The notes: generated by a model from the sequence alone, not told the origin. Counted from the first letter of the stretch, positions 1 to 12,749 are shown. The stretch is DNA of 64,000 nt from Chaenocephalus aceratus (GCA_023974075.1 JAMFTG010000622.1:26001-90000); one strand, 5' to 3'. Made by a program: numbers and translations.

Positions 1-3000
1 CTGGAGACTCAATGTCCCCCCCTGTTGTCCTCACTGGAGACTCAATGTCCCCCCTGTTGTCCTCACTGGAGACTCAATGTCCCCTGTTGTCCTCACTGGA
101 GACTCAATGTCCCCCTGTTTGTCCTCACTGGAGACTCAATGTCCCCCCTGTTGTCCTCACTGGAGACTCAATGTCCCCCCCTGTTGTCCTCACTGGAGAC
201 TCAATGTCCCCCCTGTTGTCCTCACTGGAGACTCAATGTCCCCCTGTTGTCCTCACTGGAGACTCAATGTCCCCCCTGTTGTCCTCACTGGAGACTCAAT
301 GTCCCCCCTGTTGTCCTCACTGGAGACTCAATGTCCCCCCTGTTGTCCTCACTGGAGACTCAATGTCCCCCCTGTTTGTTCTCACTGGAGACTCAATGTC
401 CCCCCCTGTTGTCCTCACTGGAGACTCAATGTCCCCCCTGTTGTTCTCACTGGAGACTCAATGTCCCCCCCTGTTGTCCTCACTGGAGACTCAATGTCCC
501 CCCCTGTTGTCCTCACTGGAGACTCAATGTCCCACCTGTTGTCCTCACTGGAGACTCAATGTCCCCCCCTGTTGTCCTCACTGGAGACTCAATGTCCCCC
601 CTGTTGTTCTCACTGGAAGGACTCAATGTCCCCCCCTGTTGTCCTCACTGGAGACTCAATGTCCCCCCTGTTGTTCTCACATGGAGACTCAATGTCCCCC
701 CCTGTTGTCCTCACATGGAGACTCAATGTCCCCCCCTGTTTGTCCTCACTGGAGACTCAATGTCCCCCCTGTTGTTCCTCACTGGAGACTCAATGTCCCC
801 CCTGTTGTCCTCACTGGAGACTCAATGTCCCCCTGTTGTCCTCACTGGAGACTCAACTGTCCCCCCCTGCTGTCCTCACTGGAGACTCAATGTCCCCCCT
901 GTTGTCCTCACTGGAGACTCAATGTCCCCCCTGTTGTCCTCACTGGAGACTCAATGTCCCCCTGTTGTCTCACTGGAGACTCAATGTCCCCCCCGTTTGT
1001 CCTCACTGGAGACTCAATGTCCCCCCCTGTTGGTCCTCACTGGAGACTCATGTCCCCTGTTGTTCTCACTGGAACTCAGGTCCCCCTGTTGTCCTCACTG
1101 GAGACTCAATGTCCCCCCCTGTTGTCCTCACTGGAGACTCAATGTCCCCCCTGCTGTCCTCACTGGAGACTCAATGTCCCCCCTGTTGTTTCCTCACTGG
1201 AGACTCAATGTCCCCCCTGTTGTCCTCACTGGAGACTCAATTTCCCCCTGTTGTCCTCACTGGGACTCAATGTCCCCCCCTGTTGTCCTCACTGGAGACT
1301 CAATGTCCCCCCTGTTGTCCCTCACTGGAGACTCAATGTCCCCCCTGTTGTCCTCACTGGAGACTCAATGTCCCCCCTGTTGTCCTCACTGGAGACTCAA
1401 TGTCCCCCCTGTTGTCCTCACTGGAGACTCAATGTCCCCCCTGTTGTCCTCACTGGAGACTCAATGTCCCCCCTGCTGTCCTCACTGGAGACTCAATGTC
1501 CCCCTGTTGTCCTCACTGGAGACTCAATGTCCCCCCTGTTGTCCTAATTGGAGACTCAATGTCCCCCCCTGTTGTCCTCACTGGAGACTCAATGTCCCCC
1601 CTGTTGTTCTCACTGGAGACTCAATGTCCCCCCCTGTTGTCCTCACTGGAGACTCAATGTCCCCCCTGTTGTTCTCACTGGAGACTCAATGTTCCCCCCT
1701 GTTGTCCTCACTGGAGACTCAATGTCCCCCCTGCTGTCCTCACTGGAGACTCAATGTCCCCCCTGTTGTCCTCACTGGAGACTCAATGTCCCCCCTGTTG
1801 TCCTCACTGGAGACTCAATGTCCCCCCTGTTGTCCTCACTGGAGACTCAATGTCCCCCCTGTTGTCCTCACTGGAGACTCAATGTCCCCCTGTTGTCCTC
1901 ACTGGAGACTCAATGTCCCCCCCTGTTGTCCTCACTGGATACTCAATGCCCCCCCTGTTGTCCTCACTGGAGACTCAATGTCCCCCCTGTTGTCCTCACT
2001 GGAGACTCAATGTCCCCCCCTGTTGTCCTCACTGGAGACGCAATGTCCCCCCTGTTGTCCTCACTGGAGACTCAATGTCCCCCCTGTTGTCCTCACTGGA
2101 GACTCAATGTCCCCCCTGTTGTCCTCACTGGAGACTCAATGTCCCCCCCTGTTGTCCTCACTTGAGACTCAATGTCCCCCCTGTTGTCCTCACTGGAGAC
2201 TCAATGTCCCCCCTGTTGTCCTCACTGGAGACTCAATGTCCCCCCTGTTGTCCTCACTGGAGACTCAATGTCCCCCCTGTGTCCTCACTGGAGACTCAAT
2301 GTCCCCCCTGTTGTCCTCACTGGAGACTCAATGTCCCCCCTGTTGTCCTAACTGGAGACTCAATGTCCCCCCCTGTTGTTCTCACTGGAGACTCAATGTC
2401 CCCCCCTGTTGTCCTCACTGGAGACTCAATGTCCCCCCTGTTGTTCTCACTGGAGACTCAATGTCCCCCCCTGTTGTTCTCACTGGAGACTCAATGTCCC
2501 CCCCTGTTGTCCTCACTGGAGACTCAATGTCCCCCCCTGTTGTCCTCACTGGAGACTCAATGTCCCCCCTGCTGTCCTCACTGGAGACTCAATGTCCCCC
2601 CTGTTGTCCTCACTGGAGACTCAATGTCCCCCTGTTGTCCTACTGGAGACTCAATGTCCCCCTGTTGTCCTCACTGGAGACTCAATGTCCCCCCTGTTGT
2701 CCTCACTGGAGACTCAATGTCCCCCCCCTGTTGTCCTCACTGGAGACTCAATGTCCCCCCTGTTGTCCTCACTGGAGATGCAATGTCCCCCCCTGTTGTC
2801 CTCACTGGAGACTCAATGTCCCCCCTGTTGTCCTCACTGGAGACTCAATGTCCCCCCTGTTGTCCTCACTGGAGACTCAATGTCCCCCCTGTTGTCCTCA
2901 CTGGAGACTCAATGTCCCCCCTGTTGTCCTCACTGGAGACTCAATGTCCCCCCTGCTGTCCTCACTGGAGACTCAATGTCCCCCCTGCTGTCCTCACTGG

Positions 3001-4030
3001 AGACTCAATGTCCCCCTGTTGTCCTCACTGGAGACTCAATGTCCCCCCTGTTGTCCTAATTGGAGACTCAATGTCCCCCCCTGTTGTCCTCACTGGAGAC
3101 TCAATGTCCCCCCTGTTGTTCTCACTGGAGACTCAATGTCCCCCCCTGTTGTCCTCACTGGAGACTCAATGTCCCCCCTGTTGTTCTCACTGGAGACTCA
3201 ATGTTCCCCCTGTTGTCCTCACTGGAGACTCAATGTCCCCCCTGCTGTCCTCACTGGAGACTCAATGTCCCCCCTGTTGTCCTCACTGGAGACTCAATGT
3301 CCCCCCTGTTGTCCTCACTGGAGACTCAATGTCCCCCCTGTTGTCCTCACTGGAGACTCAATGTCCCCCCTGTTGTCCTCACTGGAGACTCAATGTCCCC
3401 CTGTTGTCCTCACTGGAGACTCAATGTCCCCCCTGTTGTCCTCACTGGATACTCAATGTCCCCCCTGTTGTCCTCACTGGAGACTCAATGTCCCCCCTGT
3501 TGTCCTCACTGGAGACTCAATGTCCCCCCTGTTGTCCTCACTGGAGACGCAATGTCCCCCCCTGTTGTCCTCACTGGAGACTCAATGTCCCCCCTGTTGT
3601 CCTCACTGGAGACTCAATGTCCCCCCTGTTGTCCTCACTGGAGACTCAATGTCCCCCCCTGTTGTCCTCACTTGAGACTCAATGTCCCCCCTGTTGTCCT
3701 CACTGGAGACTCAATGTCCCCCCTGTTGTCCTCACTGGAGACTCAATGTCCCCCCTGTTGTCCTCACTGGAGACTCAATGTCCCCCCTGTTGTCCTCACT
3801 GGAGACTCAATGTCCCCCTGTTGTCCTCACTGGAGACTCAATGTCCCCCCTGTTGTCCTAACTGGAGACTCAATGTCCCCCCCTGTTGTTCTCACTGGAG
3901 ACTCAATGTCCCCCCCTGTTGTCCTCACTGGAGACTCAATGTCCCCCCCTGTTGTCCTCACTGGAGACTCAATGTCCCCCCTGTTGTCCTCACTGGAGAC
4001 TCAATGTCCCCCCTGTTGTTCTCACTGGAG
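1..4030. repeat. 32-33 bp minisatellite, about 123 copies
   Basis: The whole stretch is a head-to-tail array. The unit contains CTGGAGACTCAATGTCC, a run of 5-7 C, then CTGTTGTCCTCA, and most length variation is in the C run. It runs off the left edge of the window. Rare variants (CTAATTGG, TTGAGACTC, GGATACTC, GGAGACGC) recur at a spacing of about 1510 bp, so part of the array was duplicated as a block. All three forward frames stay open for hundreds of codons only because the unit lacks stops. No gene is called here. Confidence 0.97.
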
Positions 4031-4310
4031 ATTTCCACTTCCACATCGACGACCATCCAGTGCTTTCCCAATGATTCGTCTCACTCCTCGACTGTCTTAG
4101 TATCACACAGCATGTTACCCATAATAAAGGTCACATACGGACTCGATCTGCTCCACTGGCTTTCCTGTCTCTGACCACAAAGTCGTGCTCTTTGAGGTTC
4201 ACTCAACAGCTAAAGAACAAGATCATCTCCTTCAGAAACATCAAACACATCGACCCCACAGATCTCACCACCCGGATCAACTCCTACCCCGTCGCTAGCC
4301 CTAACCCTAA
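4031..4310 (+). mobile_element. Decayed LINE (L2/CR1-like) endonuclease fragment
   Basis: This is unique sequence between two arrays. Translated across frames on the plus strand it gives pieces such as THNKGH, LDLL and VSDHKVVLFEV. These match in order the end of the apurinic endonuclease domain of L2/CR1-type non-LTR retrotransposons (a THxxGHTLDL block, then an SDH catalytic motif). At least two frameshifts separate the pieces, so it is a dead remnant of under 100 codons. The family name comes from motif recognition only. The fragment ends near CCCTAACCCTAA, just before the 33-bp satellite. Confidence 0.55.
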
Positions 4311-5638
4311 AGAGGATGTAGAACCTATAGAACTGATATGAGCAGAGGATCTAGAACATATAGAACTGATATGAGCAGAGGAACTAGAACATATAGAACT
4401 GATATGAGAAGAGCAACTAGAACATAAAGAACTGATATGAGCAGAGGATCTAGAACATATAGAACTGATATGAGCAGAGGATCTAGAACATATAGAACTG
4501 ATATGAGCAGAGGATCTAGAACATATAGAACTGATATGAGCAGAGGATCTAGAACATAAAGAATTGATATGAGCAGAGGATCTAGAACATACAGAACTGA
4601 TATGAGCAGAGGATCTAGAACATATAGAACGGATATGAGCAGAGGATCTAGAACATATAGAACTGATATGAGCAGAGGATCTAGAACATAAAGAACTGAT
4701 ATGAGCAGAGGATCTAGAACATATAGAACTGATATGAGCAGAGGAACTAGAACATATAGAACTGATATGAGCAGAGGAACTAGAACATATAGAACTGATA
4801 TGAGCAGAGGATCTAGAACCTATATAACTGATATGAGCAGAGGATCTAGAACATATAGAACTAATATGAGCAGAGGATCTAGAACATATAGAACTGATAT
4901 GAGCAGAGGATCTAGAACTGATATGAGCAGAGGATCTAGAACATATAGCACTGATATGAGCAGAGGATCTAGAACATATAGAACTGATATGAGCAGAGGA
5001 TCTAGAACATAAAACTGATATGAGCAGAGGATCTAGAACATATAGAACTGATATGAGCAGAGGATCTAGAACATATAGAACTGATATGAGCAGAGGATCT
5101 AGAACATACAGCACTGATATGAGCAGAGGATCTAGAACATATAGAACTGATATGAGCAGAGGATCTAGAACATAGAGAACTGATATGAGCAGAGGATCTA
5201 GAACATATAGCACTGATATGAGCAGAGGATCTAGAACATATAGAACTGATATGAGCAGAGGATCTAGAACATATAGAACTGATATGAGCAGAGGATCTAG
5301 AACATATAGAACTGATATGAGCAGAGGATCTAGAACATATAAACTGATATGAGCAGAGGATCTAGAACATATAGCACTGATATGAGCAGAGGATCTAGAA
5401 CATATAGAACTGATATGAGCAGAGGATCTAGAACATATAGAACTGATATGAGCAGAGGATCTAGAACATATAGAACTGATATGAGCAGAGGATCTAGAAC
5501 ATATAGAACTGATATGAGCAGAGGATCTAGAACATATAGCACTGATATGAACAGAGGATCTAGAACATATAGAACTGATATGAGCAGAGGATCTAGAACA
5601 TATAGAACTGATATGAGCAGAGGATCTAGAACATATAG
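4311..5638. repeat. 33-bp satellite, left block
   Basis: About 40 copies of a 33-bp unit built around GAGGATCTAGAACATATAG and AACTGATATGAGCA. Common variants change ATCT to AACT and CATATAG to CATAAAG or CATAGAG. Because 33 is a multiple of three, the array shows long open frames on both strands; these are not genes. The same array resumes at 31395, in phase, on the far side of the BEL element, so this is the left half of one interrupted array. Confidence 0.97.
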
Positions 5639-6009
5639 TGTAATGGCAATTTCCTTTCCTATGTCCTATATATTGTTGCCGTTACTTTCACAGAAGGGCT
5701 GAAGAGGGATCCAGACGCGACACACACAGATGAGTTTCCGGTCCTTAGTTGTAGTTTATAATGAGGTTTTATTCAGCTTTACATCCAGGGTTAATTGTAC
5801 AGTTCTAATTGTTGTGATGAGCATCTGCCGGGCTGGTGGAATCGGTATGCTCTCTTCCTTCTGTGTCCCTTCCTCTCCTGTCACCTATGACCTCTTTATA
5901 TACACCCGGTGCAGCTAAACCCCGCCACCCAGTGTTCATAAATAATATTGCACTATACATATAACTTAAATAAACTGACACCAACAACACCCATAAAATG
6001 GCTCCTACA
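5639..6009 (-). repeat. BEL 3' LTR
   Basis: This 371-bp terminal repeat starts TGTAATGG and ends CCTACA on the plus strand. It aligns along its length with 31022-31394, differing by scattered substitutions and small indels, including a 2-bp CA gap near the end. The outer edge abuts the 33-bp satellite, and the inner edge abuts a purine-rich tract as expected for a 3' LTR. Two apparent plus-strand reading frames here are chance. Confidence 0.9.
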
Positions 6010-6024
6010 CACCGGCCCCTAATT
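6010..6024 (-). promoter_or_regulatory. Candidate polypurine tract of the BEL element
   Basis: Read on the minus strand, TTAGGGGCCGGTG directly precedes the LTR start TGTAGGAGCC. Its position and purine bias fit the plus-strand primer site of an LTR retrotransposon. The run is interrupted by CC, so the call is moderate. Confidence 0.5.
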
Positions 6025-6168
6025 GGCTTTAGTATAAAACAAAACAATTACCAATAAATAATAAAGGAGCTATACAAATGGTGTGTATGTGTTGGCATGT
6101 AATTCTTAAAGAATGTTTAGTTTCCTTTCTCCTCCCTTATTTTAAGGGTCATCAGTCTTTGCTGTTCT

Positions 6169-7571
6169 TTATGTCTCAGCTTCCTGGAGCAGACATATCT
6201 TCGTTATTGGTCTTACTAAGATGTTGCTCCTAGTTTGAAGTCGAACTGTGCGCACAAGACCTTGTGCGTCTGGTTTTGTCTCCAGTATTCTGCCCATTAA
6301 CCAGGAGCCACGTGGAGCAGTGGAATCAGCCACTACAACAATGTCACCTGGAGCAAAGCTTCTTTTTCCTTTAACCACCGTTGTCTATTTTGGATTAGAG
6401 GCAGGTATTCCTACGTCCACCTTTTCCAAAAGAGATCTGCCATATATTGCACTTGTCTCCATCTACGTTTGATGTACAAGTCTTCCTTTACAAAGAGTCC
6501 AGGTGGTAGTTTCGGCTTGGTTTTCATCAGAAGAAGATGGTTAGGTGTGAGAGCCTCAAGGTCCATCGGATCGTCAGAAGATTTTGTAATTGGTCGATCA
6601 TTCAGAATCGCTTCGACTTCACAAAGAAAGGTTTGCAATCCTTCATCGTCCAGAACTTGTTGTTTTAGAACAGAACGCAGCACATTCCGAACCATACGGA
6701 TCAATCGTTCCCAAACACAGCCGTGATGGCTTCCTGCTGGGGGTTAAAATACCACCTTATCCCTCGCTGAAGCATAGCACTCTGAACTCTGTCTTGATTC
6801 TTAGCTCTCTATTTGCGCCGACAACATTTGTGCCATTGTCTGATCTTAAAGAGAAAACTTGACCTCGCCGACAAATAAATTGTCGTAGTGCATGGATGCA
6901 GGAGTCTGTGTCAAGTGCGTGTGCAACTTCAAGAGGTACTGCTCTGCTTGCCATGCAAGTGAAGATTACGCCATATCTTTTGCCAGGACTTCGTCCTCTC
7001 TTGATCTCGATAGGACCGAAGTAGTCGACTCCTGTATTTGTGAAGGGAGGCGTATCTGGTAGAATCCTTTCCAAGGGCAAGTCTGCCATTTTCTGTTCTC
7101 CAAGTTTCCCACGATGCCGTTTACACACAGTACAGTTTGATATAATCCTTCTTGCCGCAGAGTTAGCTTTGATTATCCAGTACGAGACAGCATCTGATTC
7201 CTTCCTCCATGTCCAAGGTCTTCATGAATATCTCGTAACAATAGTGTGGATATGTGAAGATGCTTTGAGAGAATGATCGGATGTTTGGGCTCTTCAGGCA
7301 TTGCTAGTCGTTTCAAGCGACCACCCAGTCTCAGAAGTCCATGATCCAATATTGGATCTAGTTTGTACAAGCAACTGCTTCCTTTCACATTATGTTTACC
7401 AGCTTCTAGTAAAGATAGTTCTTCTTTGAACCGTTTGCCTTTGACTAAAGAAATGACTGCATTTTCTGCTTGAACAAGATCTTCAGGACAAACATTGTCT
7501 GTGGAGTGTTCCTTTAAAGGTCTGTATCTTCCTTTCTTTAATCTTCTAGGATCCTTTTCAGAGCCATTCAC
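6169..7571 (-). pseudogene. BEL integrase and C-terminal domain, broken
   Basis: The minus-strand pieces run from high to low coordinate. At 7173-7571 is an integrase N-terminal zinc-binding region, with LLRLGGRL and a His pair in HLHISTLLLRDIHEDLGHGG. At 6757-7128 is the catalytic core, with Asp residues in GVDYFGP and SDNGTN. At 6411-6704 the core continues, with E in the EAILNDRPI context. At 6169-6378 is a DUF5641-like tail (APGDIVVVAD, PRGSWLMGRI) typical of BEL/Pao. Frame changes separate the pieces, so no complete integrase can be made. The domain names come from known BEL/Pao architecture. Confidence 0.85.
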
Positions 7572-9155
7572 AGTAGTCTGAATCTCCTTTGAATCAGCTC
7601 CAAGAGTGTCGTGTTTACTTTAAGAAGCCAGGGCTACAGCAGTCTTCAGTTTCTCCATGATGAGAAGTGGTTTATCAGAGAGTTTGTGGGCTCAATGAAT
7701 CTTTGACAATGACGTTCATTGTGACGTCCTGCTTGATTTCTGGATCATTGCCAAGAGATATCTGAATCCACATGAGAGCTTGGCCATTCTCTGTCTGGCT
7801 TGGAGAGAAACTCAGGTCCCTTGATCCATCTCCTACAGTTTAAGAATTGGTCTGCCGTTAGTCCTCGAGAGGCTTCATCTGCCGGATTCTCCTTTGTTCC
7901 AATATGTCTCCATTGTGATCCATCCGTGGCATCCCTTACAAGGGAGATCCTGTTTGCTACAAATGTTTGAAAGCATTTGGTTTAGTTTTTTATATATTTT
8001 TAGCACGGTAGTGCCATCAGTCCAGAAGACGGATCGGTCCAGTTGCAGCTGTAATTCTTTTCTTCAGCATTGTGTCGATTTTGACAGCCAGGACTGCTGC
8101 TGTAGGCTCCATTCTGGGAATTGTAACTTGTTTCAATGGTGACACTCTGGATGTTCCCGTTATGAATGAAACATGCACTCTTTGTTATCGTTCTCCAGTC
8201 TTAGATATGAAACCGTGCCGTAGCCGCTTTCACTAGCATCAGCAAAGTGGTGCAGATGTGCATGTCTGACTTGACCAAAGCGTGTTGGCTTCATGCACCG
8301 GTCCACTTGAAACTCTGGCCATTGTATTGATGTCTGCTAGCCATCCTGACCAGTGCTGAACTAAAGCTTGTGGTATGTTTTCATCCCATCCAAGTGTCTT
8401 CCTACAAAGCTCCTGCATGCTCAGTTTGGCTGGTAGGGTGAATGGTGCCAGAAATCCCAAGGGGTCGTATGTAGAGCCGACAACAGACAAGATGCCACGT
8501 CTTGTATATGGTCGTTCTTGTGCAGCAATTTTGAACTTGAACACATCCGTTTCAAACACACCAGTGCAATACCAGTGCTCTTTACATTGGTAGTTTGTCC
8601 CTATCCAAGTCCAAGTCCTTGGTCTCTTTGGTTCTGCTTTGTTGTGGAATGGATGCTAATACAGCACGGCTGTTGCTGATCCACTTCGACAGCATAAATC
8701 CTCCATTTCGACAGAGAGCAGGTCTCCTACCCTTTCCACTGCTTCTGGCTCAGAGGGCATGGATTTTAGGCAATCGTCCACGTAGAAGTTATTTTTTAAC
8801 TGTGTCTACCACATCTGCTGTAAAGTTATCTTTATGTCCTCAGCAGTCTTTCTCAATGTGAAGTTTGCACAACTGGGTGATGATACTGCTCCAAAAAGAT
8901 GTACCTTCATCCGGTATTCAGCAAGATCCTGTTGCACATCACCGTTGGGCCACCACAGGAATCGCAGATAGTCCAATATGCCCCCTTTGACACCTGAACC
9001 TGACGAAACCTTGCTTTGATGTCAGCCATTAAGGCAACTGGTTCTTGTCTCAATCTGATAAGGACTCCAATGAGTGAGTTTGTTAGATGTGGACCCTGAA
9101 GCAGTTGGCAGTTAAGTGATGTTCCTTTGAAGACAGCACCGCAGTCAAAGACCAC
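7572..9155 (-). pseudogene. BEL reverse transcriptase and RNase H region, broken
   Basis: At 8907-9155 is the first RT palm segment ([16 protein letters not shown]). Near 8770-8800 the minus strand reads FYVDDCL, the YxDD-type catalytic box. At 8239-8559 is the Pao peptidase A17-like segment (YDPLGFLAPFTLPAK) that follows RT in this family. At about 7800-7990 another frame gives QWRHIGTKENPAD and EASRGL, the usual end of the BEL RNase H region. Several stops and frame changes occur. 7572-7790 is degraded and gives no clear motif. Confidence 0.8.
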
Positions 9156-10297
9156 CCTTAATGTTCCTTTCTTCGAGTGATATACCCCATGGTGAGGTAT
9201 ATACCAGCGCTTGTTATCACTTGCTTCAGCTGGTTTAATGGTACCATTTCAGCATAATCGTTCTTGATCATTTCCGTTAGCAAGGAAGTGTATTCATCGT
9301 GACATTTCTCATTTTTTCCCAAACTTGCGTTTCAGGCTTTGGATACGCTGTTCAGCGATTGCATCGGTTATTTGGCATGCTGGGATTTTCTTGTCTAAAT
9401 GGTAAGTCTAGGCAGTAGTGTCCATCTGAGTGATTCATAATGTTCAGGAATTGTTTGTCTTCTCTGGACACTTCCTGTTTCCTTGCTTGTATCTTCCTTG
9501 AAGTCATGATTGTATTGTTTGACCAATAGCTCCTCCAGGCGTACAATGGATATCCGATTGACAGCAGCAGCACGGTGGCCTTTAGCATCTCTGCTGTCGT
9601 TGCTTCCTTTAGGGGACCATAGAAGACCCACCCCAGTAGGGTCCTTACAGCGTAGGGTCCTTCTCCTTGGCTGTTGATCAGCTCCCAAGGTTCCAATACC
9701 TGAGGAGCATTTGTCCCAATGAGTAGGTCAATGCCAGAAGCAATTTCATTCATTGTGATGTCCTTTAAGCCATTTTTCCAGATCTTCTTGTAGAGGAATA
9801 TTGTGCTTGGAAACAGGCATGGTTTTATTTGTGAAGACATCGGATAGTTGAAGGAAATTGTTTTCGTCCAGACTCGATATTTCCAAACCTGAGATATGAT
9901 GACTAGACACCATTTTGTTCTGATTCATTGTCTTTAGGAGAATGTTAGTCCTTTGTCCCGTAAGGTTTAGCCGCCTCGTTACACTTTCTGTGCAAAAGGG
10001 TAGATGAACGTCCATGGTCCAGAAAGGCATACGTTTGTAACCCGTTGTCCCCTTTGTGGCTCTTTACTGGCACAATGGAGAAGATGGAGGTTTCATCACC
10101 GGCCCCGATGTGCCCACACGGATGAGGTGAGGTGACACTATTACTTCCATTCTGTTCTGTTGTGTTCTGCTTCCTCCTCTTTTGCCTTTCTGTTCAATGT
10201 GGAGTCTTTCAGGATGACTTTGATGTTTGTGTTCTCTCCAGGATGTGTGGACACTGCCCCAATGAGCGACCACTTCTTCTGCAGAACAAACACACAT
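9156..10297 (-). pseudogene. BEL zinc knuckle and aspartic protease region, broken
   Basis: At about 10250-10300 one minus frame gives CLFCRRSGRSLGQC, a zinc knuckle of form C-X2-C-X3-G-[H replaced by R]-X4-C. At 9746-10030 the DUF1758-type retropepsin begins; a different frame carries the D-x-G-like FLDHG context before FCTES. At 9352-9840 is the C-terminal protease part (IDLLIGTNAPQVLEP, GPYAVRTLLGW), very typical of BEL/Pao. 9156-9351 links to RT and has a stop. The loss of the knuckle histidine and the frame changes mark decay. Confidence 0.8.
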
Positions 10298-10400
10298 GCA
10301 GGGAGCTGGTGGTTGATGGAGGTATCTTCATTCCATTCGCTGTATGTTCTAGCGCTGGTGTTCTTGGGCAGGTAATCATTGTTGCAAAAACTACTTGCTC

Positions 10401-11211
10401 TTAGGCGTGGGTTTCCCCTTGGAAAGGTAGAGATAACAGCTGTGATAGCTGCAGCTGGTTTATCGTCCTGGATGCTTCCAAAACAGGATCTGACAGTATC
10501 TTCACTTGCCTCTCTATGAAGTGCACGAGGTCAGGACATGCAGCTCGATGCCCACGCTCTTCCTGCAGCTGACGTGCTCTGTTCCTCCACTCGTCTCTGA
10601 GTCTGTAGGGGAGTTTCTGAAGTGTGTGTTTCATGTTTGAAACAACATTAATTTCATCCATGTAGGTGAGATGTTCCATTGCAACAACCTCTTAGCAACA
10701 AAGAGAAAGCTTGCAGTGCTTCCACATCTTCGGCTCTGATCACTGTCCAGGTAAATGCTGTGTTCATGTATGCAGTGTTCATTACCACAGTGCTCTTTAA
10801 GCAGCTGTTTGCCCTTTGATGACCTTGAGCTGGAGGCAGATGTTGGCAGCTGCGCACTAGGTCCTTTGGTTGTCCTCTCGTGTATTGCTCTAGGTAATGC
10901 AGGCAGTCACTTTCATCGTCAGCCTTTCTTTCTACTCCTCTTTCAAATGCACGGATGAAGGCTTCAAACTGCAACGGGTCACCGTCAGAAGCAGGAATGT
11001 CTCTTGGAGGTAAAGTCCAAGTGAGATGTTGTTGAGCCAGCAGAGCAGTGATGTCATGTTGCCTCTGGATTAGGTTATAGATGTCACCTTGATTACCAGT
11101 GTTGATTACAGGTGGCGTGATGTCAACATGTCCCTGCACACTTTGTCTGGGAATAGAGGCGTGGGCTTGATGAAGCAACAATTCAGTTGGTGGTGTGATG
11201 TCAACATGTCC
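10401..11211 (-). pseudogene. BEL gag, C-terminal half (split by the provirus)
   Basis: The minus strand encodes a DUF1759-like gag core: DPLQFEAFIRAFERGV and KADDESDCLHYLEQY at 10654-11181, then after a frame change KLPYRLRDEWRNRA and CPDLVHFIERQVKILSDP at 10401-10679. This fits the BEL structural protein that packages the RNA. The N-terminal half is at 29889-30480 beyond the inserted retrovirus. IPRQSVQGHV occurs in both halves because the gag contains a short internal repeat at the insertion site. 10298-10400 shows no clear domain. Confidence 0.8.
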
Positions 11212-11691
11212 TGTTATGGAAATCTAGGACCCAACCACAGCTGGAGAGTCAAAGTGATCAAAACAAATAAATGGTGAATCGAACAGCGCTTGTCTTTCTA
11301 GTTATTTATTTGAAGCTTCAAATACATGATACAATAAAAATAGACACAGGTCTGACAGAGCATAGAATAGTCTGCGAGAGTGTGCGCAGTACAATGTGAT
11401 AGCAGAGCTTATATAGAAAAAGAGTGGGAACGTTATAAATCTGTCTTCACACAGTCACATTGTTATGAGACATCTTCTGGCCTTGAGCGGCAGATAGCAT
11501 AACGGTTCCAGAGTAGGGAAGCTCTGGTGTGACTGTGTGGGAGTCTCCCAGTAGCCAAAGCAGCTCTGTGGCCTTGAAGCGCCTGGGGAATAAACCCAAA
11601 GGAGAGTGGAAAGGAAGAAAGAAAGCACATCTCAGGAAATGAGATGCATTTGGTTTAAGTATATAAGGATATGATAAAAATGTCCACTACA
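11212..11691 (-). repeat. Retroviral 3' LTR
   Basis: This LTR is near-identical to 29396-29884, with a few small indels and substitutions (for example CATACATGATAC against CATAACATAAGATAC). It begins at TGTTATGG on the plus strand directly after GTCC and ends at CCACTACA. The close match suggests a fairly recent insertion compared with the decay of the coding region. 11692-11838 is internal 3' untranslated sequence with no recognised feature. Confidence 0.95.
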
Positions 11692-11838
11692 CAGGATAGA
11701 CTGATATAACACATCAATGAATACACTCCATCGCTGGTTTTAAGTAAACACATCACAAATATATCATAGAAAACTGGCTGTTTTGTGGAGGACAGACTCC
11801 AATATAATGTAAGCATAAGAGAGGAGATACACACATGA

Positions 11839-12186
11839 TTATATTGTAGTGTCGGAATCAGACTCTTCTGATTCTAGCTGGTCTATCTCACTGTGGCGCA
11901 AAGGATTGTCGTGTAATGGAATAGCAGTACACTGAACGAAAGCTGAGGATACCATGCTGGAAACGCACTTCTTCAGTATTGGGATAATCAAACAGGTACA
12001 ACTGATTAATAGGCCAAAAATGATCGCATTCATGCCGGCTAACAGGTCGTTGAGATGCAGCACAGTGTCAGTGATGTTCTTGGTGGCGTCGGGAATGTAA
12101 GTGCAACAGGAGTCACCGATCACATGACACAGGCCACCCTTTGAGGCGAACAAAAGGTCAAGAGCAAATTGGTGCTGCATGAGCAT
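11839..12186 (-). pseudogene. Retroviral env, C-terminal part of the transmembrane subunit
   Basis: The minus strand shows a C-X6-CC motif (CHVIGDSCC), the disulfide signature of gamma-type envelope transmembrane subunits. A hydrophobic membrane anchor (IIFGLLISCTCLIIPIL) and a short acidic tail ending in a stop follow. The fragment is cut from the rest of env by the hAT transposon at 12195. Its N-terminal continuation is at 16453-16671. It is non-functional as it stands. Confidence 0.85.
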
Positions 12187-12536
12187 GTTCCTAGCAGTGT
12201 TAATTTCGTTAACGAAAACTATGACGAAAAATGTTCGTCAACGACCTTTTTTACATGACTAAAACGAGACGATGACGAGCTAAAAATAGATTCTTGATAA
12301 CGAAATGTAAATGTAGTTTTCGTTGACGAGACGAGACGAAGGTGTTAAGGGTGGACTATCGGACATTAAAAATGCAGGATATTATTTTCCTCCAATTGTC
12401 CGTCTTCTCTTTCAAAATGCATCCCTGTCATTGGTTGAATTATTTGGGATTCTGGGAATTTGCACACCTCACTCACCCCCGCCCACCCCAGCTTCACTGC
12501 AGCAGCACAGGTGGTGATGATATCCAAACAGTGAAG

Positions 12537-12749
12537 ATGACGGATTCAGCGAAAGCGCTTTTAGTTTTTGGTCGCAAAAAAAGAATAGATATATGGACCA
12601 ACTTTCTTTATAACTCGGTAGAAAATAAAACACACTGCACTGCAACTGCGGGAGAAGGAGAGACGCCATGTGGCTTCAAATTAGTTGGGAAGAATACGAC
12701 TAACCTGAAGAGGCACTTGAAGGCGCACCATCCTGCTATTTATGCCACG
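12537..12749 (+). CDS. hAT transposase exon 1 (BED zinc finger)
   Basis: It starts at ATG 12537 (MTDSAKALLVFGRK) and ends at a GTAAGT donor at 12750. It encodes a BED-type finger: aromatic W-x2-F in IWTNFLYNS, Cys in THCTA and TPCGF, then NTTNLKRHLKAHH with the closing His residues. The BED finger binds transposon ends in this family. The splice is phase 0 into exon 2. An upstream in-frame stretch from 12342 lacks domain similarity and was not used. 12750-13341 is an intron with no other feature. Confidence 0.85.

Noticed and set aside
12..4174. Open frames of 500-1365 codons on the plus strand
   Set aside because: They are translations of a 32-33 bp array in three frames with identical low-complexity peptides; no start context, domain or codon bias.
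10132..10404. Plus-strand frame with a hydrophobic Cys-rich start resembling a small secreted protein
   Set aside because: It lies antisense to the BEL zinc knuckle region, whose minus-strand motifs explain the sequence.
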